14,021 nucleotides of DNA from Acetobacteraceae bacterium (GTDB lineage: Bacteria; Pseudomonadota; Alphaproteobacteria; Acetobacterales; Acetobacteraceae). Where the stretch lies: contig PKWQ01000200.1 of the NCBI GenBank assembly GCA_003133265.1, forward strand, positions 8,979 through 22,999, given 5' to 3'. The position numbers and the translations under genes were made by a program. Under the pieces are notes generated by a model. The model was not told the origin of the DNA. It saw only the letters and a list, made by a program, of their open reading frames with translations, and searched no databases. Position 1 is the first letter of the stretch, and each line of letters begins with the position of its first letter. Below are positions 12,573 through 14,021 of this stretch, in pieces.

Positions 12573-13754
12573 ATGCCCGTCCTCAACCGCATCGCCGACT
12601 TCGCCGCCGAGATGACCGAATGGCGGCGCGACCTGCACGCCCATCCGGAGCCGGGGTTGCAGGAGCACCGCACCAGCGACGTGGTGGCAGGCAAGCTGCG
12701 GGAGTGGGGCATCGAGGTCACGCGCGGGCTGGCCGGCACCGGGCTGGTCGGCACCCTGCGCGCCGGCACGTCCGGCCGCGCCATCGGCATCCGCGCCGAC
12801 ATGGACGCGCTGGAAATGACCGAGGCCAACGACTTCCCCCACCGCTCCCAAACGCCGGGCGCGATGCATGCCTGCGGCCACGACGGCCATACCGCCATGC
12901 TGCTTGGCGCGGCGAAATACCTGGCCGAAACTCGCAATTTCGACGGCATCGTCCATTTCATCTTCCAGCCGGCCGAGGAAGGGCTGGGCGGCGGGCGCAT
13001 CATGGTCGAGGAGGGACTGTTCGAGCGCTTTCCCTGCGATGCCGTCTATGGCGCGCACAACGATCCGTTGCTGCCGCTCGGCACCATGGTCGCCGTCGAG
13101 GGCTCGGTCAGCGCCGCGTCCGACCGGTTCTGGATCCGCATCGCCGGCAAGGGCGGCCACGCGGCGCGCCCGCATCTGTCGATCGATCCCGTGGTGGTGG
13201 GCGCGCATGTGGTGCTGGCGCTGCAATCGATCGTCGCCCGCCGGGTCGATCCGATCAACAGCGCGGTGCTCTCCATCACCCAGTTTCACGCCGGCAGCAC
13301 CGGCAACGTGATCCCGCAGGAGGCGGTGCTGAACGGCACCGTCCGCACGCTGCGCCCCGAGGTGCAGGACGAGGTGCAGCGCCTGCTGACCGACATGGCC
13401 ACCGCCACCGCCGCCGCGCATGGGGCGGAAGCGGTGGTGGACTACATCCGTGGTTACCCGCCGGTGATCAACGCCGCCGATCCCACCGAACGCGCGGCCC
13501 GCGCCGCGGCCCGCATCGTCGGCGCGGACAAGGTGATCCGTTCCCGCCCGCCCAGCATGGGCGGCGAGGATTTCAGTTTCATGGCGCTGAAGGTGCCCGG
13601 CTGCTTCGTTCGCATCGGCCAGGCCGACGGGGCCAAGGGCAGCACCGCCGTTCACAATCCGGCCTACGACTTCAACGACGCCGCCCTGCCGATCGGGGCG
13701 TCGTTCTGGGCGACGCTGGTCGAGCAGGAACTGGCCCGAAACCAGAATAGCTGA
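12573..13754 (+). CDS. M20-family amidohydrolase (hippurate/N-acyl amino acid hydrolase type)
   Basis: The 393-residue product is a cytoplasmic M20D metallohydrolase that removes the acyl group from N-acyl amino acids or related amides. The sequence shows WRRDLHAHPE (17-26), ADMDAL, the metal motif HACGHDGH (Cys101, His103), FQPAEEG (Glu136), His162 in YGAHNDP, the dimerisation-domain motif GGHAARPH, MGGEDFSF (329-336) and a final VHNPAYDF (His361). All five metal-ligand positions of the family are kept. The usual HNWPG or HNMPG segment reads HNDPL here, which may affect substrate fit. A GGGAGA site (12558-12563) precedes the ATG. It follows the MFS gene by 22 bases, and an amide-type substrate for the cluster is the natural inference. 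The name hipO is not given because the substrate is unknown. Confidence 0.9.
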   Translation: MPVLNRIADFAAEMTEWRRDLHAHPEPGLQEHRTSDVVAGKLREWGIEVTRGLAGTGLVGTLRAGTSGRAIGIRADMDALEMTEANDFPHRSQTPGAMHACGHDGHTAMLLGAAKYLAETRNFDGIVHFIFQPAEEGLGGGRIMVEEGLFERFPCDAVYGAHNDPLLPLGTMVAVEGSVSAASDRFWIRIAGKGGHAARPHLSIDPVVVGAHVVLALQSIVARRVDPINSAVLSITQFHAGSTGNVIPQEAVLNGTVRTLRPEVQDEVQRLLTDMATATAAAHGAEAVVDYIRGYPPVINAADPTERAARAAARIVGADKVIRSRPPSMGGEDFSFMALKVPGCFVRIGQADGAKGSTAVHNPAYDFNDAALPIGASFWATLVEQELARNQNS

Positions 13755-13760
13755 CGCTGC

Positions 13761-13790
13761 TTGTCATTTTCGCCCCGACTGGGTTAGGCT
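13761..13790 (+). promoter_or_regulatory. Promoter placing the transcription start at the leader ORF ATG
   Basis: TTGTCA (13761-13766, 5/6 match to -35), an 18-base spacer and TAGGCT (13785-13790, with T, A and final T of -10 kept) begin 7 bases after the M20 stop. The start point would fall at about 13796-13797, that is, on the ATG of the 36-codon leader ORF. Consensus quality is moderate, but the spacing is good. Confidence 0.45.
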
Positions 13791-13795
13791 GCCGT

Positions 13796-13906
13796 ATGGC
13801 TCATGGCGCGCCCATTCCCGTCCGTTCGTCCCGCGCGATTGCGCGGCCCGGCGCGCGCGCCCTCATTCTCAGCCTCCTTCTTCGACTTAGCCGCCCCTGG
13901 GCGTGA
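13796..13906 (+). CDS. Leu-rich 36-codon leader peptide, apparently leaderless
   Basis: The short ORF starts with ATG at the predicted transcription start and has no room for a ribosome site. Its first 22 codons are unremarkable (Ala/Arg/Pro), then codons 23-31 read LILSLLLRL, six leucines and one isoleucine in nine. It ends SRPWA and TGA at 13904-13906. A burst of leucine codons just before a stop and an RNA hairpin is the arrangement of amino-acid attenuator leaders such as leuL or ilvL, in which ribosome stalling on scarce Leu-tRNA controls folding of the downstream RNA. Function is inferred from arrangement only; chance is possible for so short an ORF in GC-rich DNA. The leucine codons are CTC and CTT, not the CTG favoured in the neighbouring genes. 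Confidence 0.55.
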   Translation: MAHGAPIPVRSSRAIARPGARALILSLLLRLSRPWA

Positions 13907-13955
13907 CGCCGCGCAGCTGAATGCCGGCATCGCTCAGGGGTTACCCTGAGGCTAA
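13887..13955 (+). promoter_or_regulatory. Candidate attenuator: mutually exclusive RNA pairings
   Basis: Segment A (CCCCTGGGCG, 13894-13903, the last codons of the leader ORF) can pair over 10 bp, with one G.U, with segment B (CGCTCAGGGG, 13931-13940). TTAGCC (13887-13892) and GGCTAA (13950-13955) can close the same structure. Alternatively B pairs with C: CTCAGGG (13933-13939) with CCCTGAG (13944-13950), a 7-bp hairpin with loop GTTA. The two folds exclude each other, and a ribosome at the leader stop would cover A and favour B:C. No T-run follows B:C, so control could be Rho-dependent, by pausing, or translational. The next gene's ribosome site GAGGA is at 13974-13978. Confidence 0.5.
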
Positions 13956-13986
13956 CGTCGTACCGAAATCACCGAGGACCGCCCCA

Positions 13987-14021
13987 ATGAGCATCACCCA
14001 TCCCAGCTTCGGCAAGCTGGA
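13987..14021 (+). CDS. Start of an unidentified gene (partial)
   Basis: An ATG at 13987 with ribosome site GAGGA 8 bases upstream opens a frame reading MSITHPSFGKL before the window ends. Eleven residues are too few to identify the product. Its position directly behind a leucine-rich leader ORF and alternative hairpins suggests a gene of branched-chain amino acid synthesis or another leucine-responsive function, but this is inference from context only. Confidence 0.55.
   Translation, partial: MSITHPSFGKL

Noticed and set aside
12309..13655. 448-codon open frame on the minus strand
   Set aside because: It is antisense to the MFS and M20 genes, with shadow-like composition and no ribosome site or motif.
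13921..13930. Perfect 10-bp palindrome ATGCCGGCAT as an operator
   Set aside because: A single GC-rich palindrome of this length is expected by chance in such DNA, and it lies downstream of the predicted start where the RNA pairing explanation fits better.

Overview
The window is GC-rich (roughly two thirds GC by eye) and reads as chromosomal DNA of an alphaproteobacterium, most likely Rhodospirillales and perhaps Acetobacteraceae. The pointers are a SorAB-type sulfite dehydrogenase, a two-domain cold-shock protein with a conserved basic/acidic N-terminus, ChaB, a P3A-type proton ATPase and a solitary branched-chain-amino-acid-type binding protein. The taxonomy is inferred from gene content and codon use, not from a marker gene. 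I see no phage, IS element or CRISPR array.

Layout. (1) Positions 1-432 (+) hold the end of the molybdopterin subunit and the whole cytochrome c subunit of a sulfite dehydrogenase. (2) Positions 474-2524 (-) hold an rlmB-like 23S rRNA 2'-O-methyltransferase with a long low-complexity N-terminus, overlapping by 4 bp a 2-keto-4-pentenoate hydratase-family gene. (3) Positions 2602-2742 (+) hold a promoter and tRNA-Tyr(GTA) with encoded CCA, followed by a gene-free, visibly less GC-rich stretch and a PilZ-domain gene (3111-3605). (4) Positions 3655-8543 are all on the minus strand. Read in transcription order they encode a CFA-synthase-like methyltransferase, a P3A proton ATPase, a cupin, a double cold-shock-domain protein and ChaB. 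The first three are tightly packed and look like an envelope/pH-homeostasis unit. (5) Positions 8767-13754 (+) encode a periplasmic binding protein, an amidohydrolase_2-family metal hydrolase, a fosmidomycin-resistance-type MFS transporter and an M20 amidohydrolase. This looks like uptake, hydrolysis and export of an unknown small molecule. (6) Positions 13755-14021 (+) hold a compact regulatory region: a promoter, an apparently leaderless 36-codon Leu-rich leader ORF, mutually exclusive RNA pairings, then a Shine-Dalgarno sequence and the first 11 codons of another gene.

The most interesting item is the last one. The region after the M20 gene has the architecture of a leucine-sensing attenuator, with the leader peptide start codon at the predicted transcription start. 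Other points worth a look are the methyltransferase that resembles cyclopropane synthase but lacks two of its bicarbonate ligands, its coupling to a proton ATPase, and a 13-bp hairpin inside the hydrolase/transporter cluster. No system that is clearly new in kind was seen.
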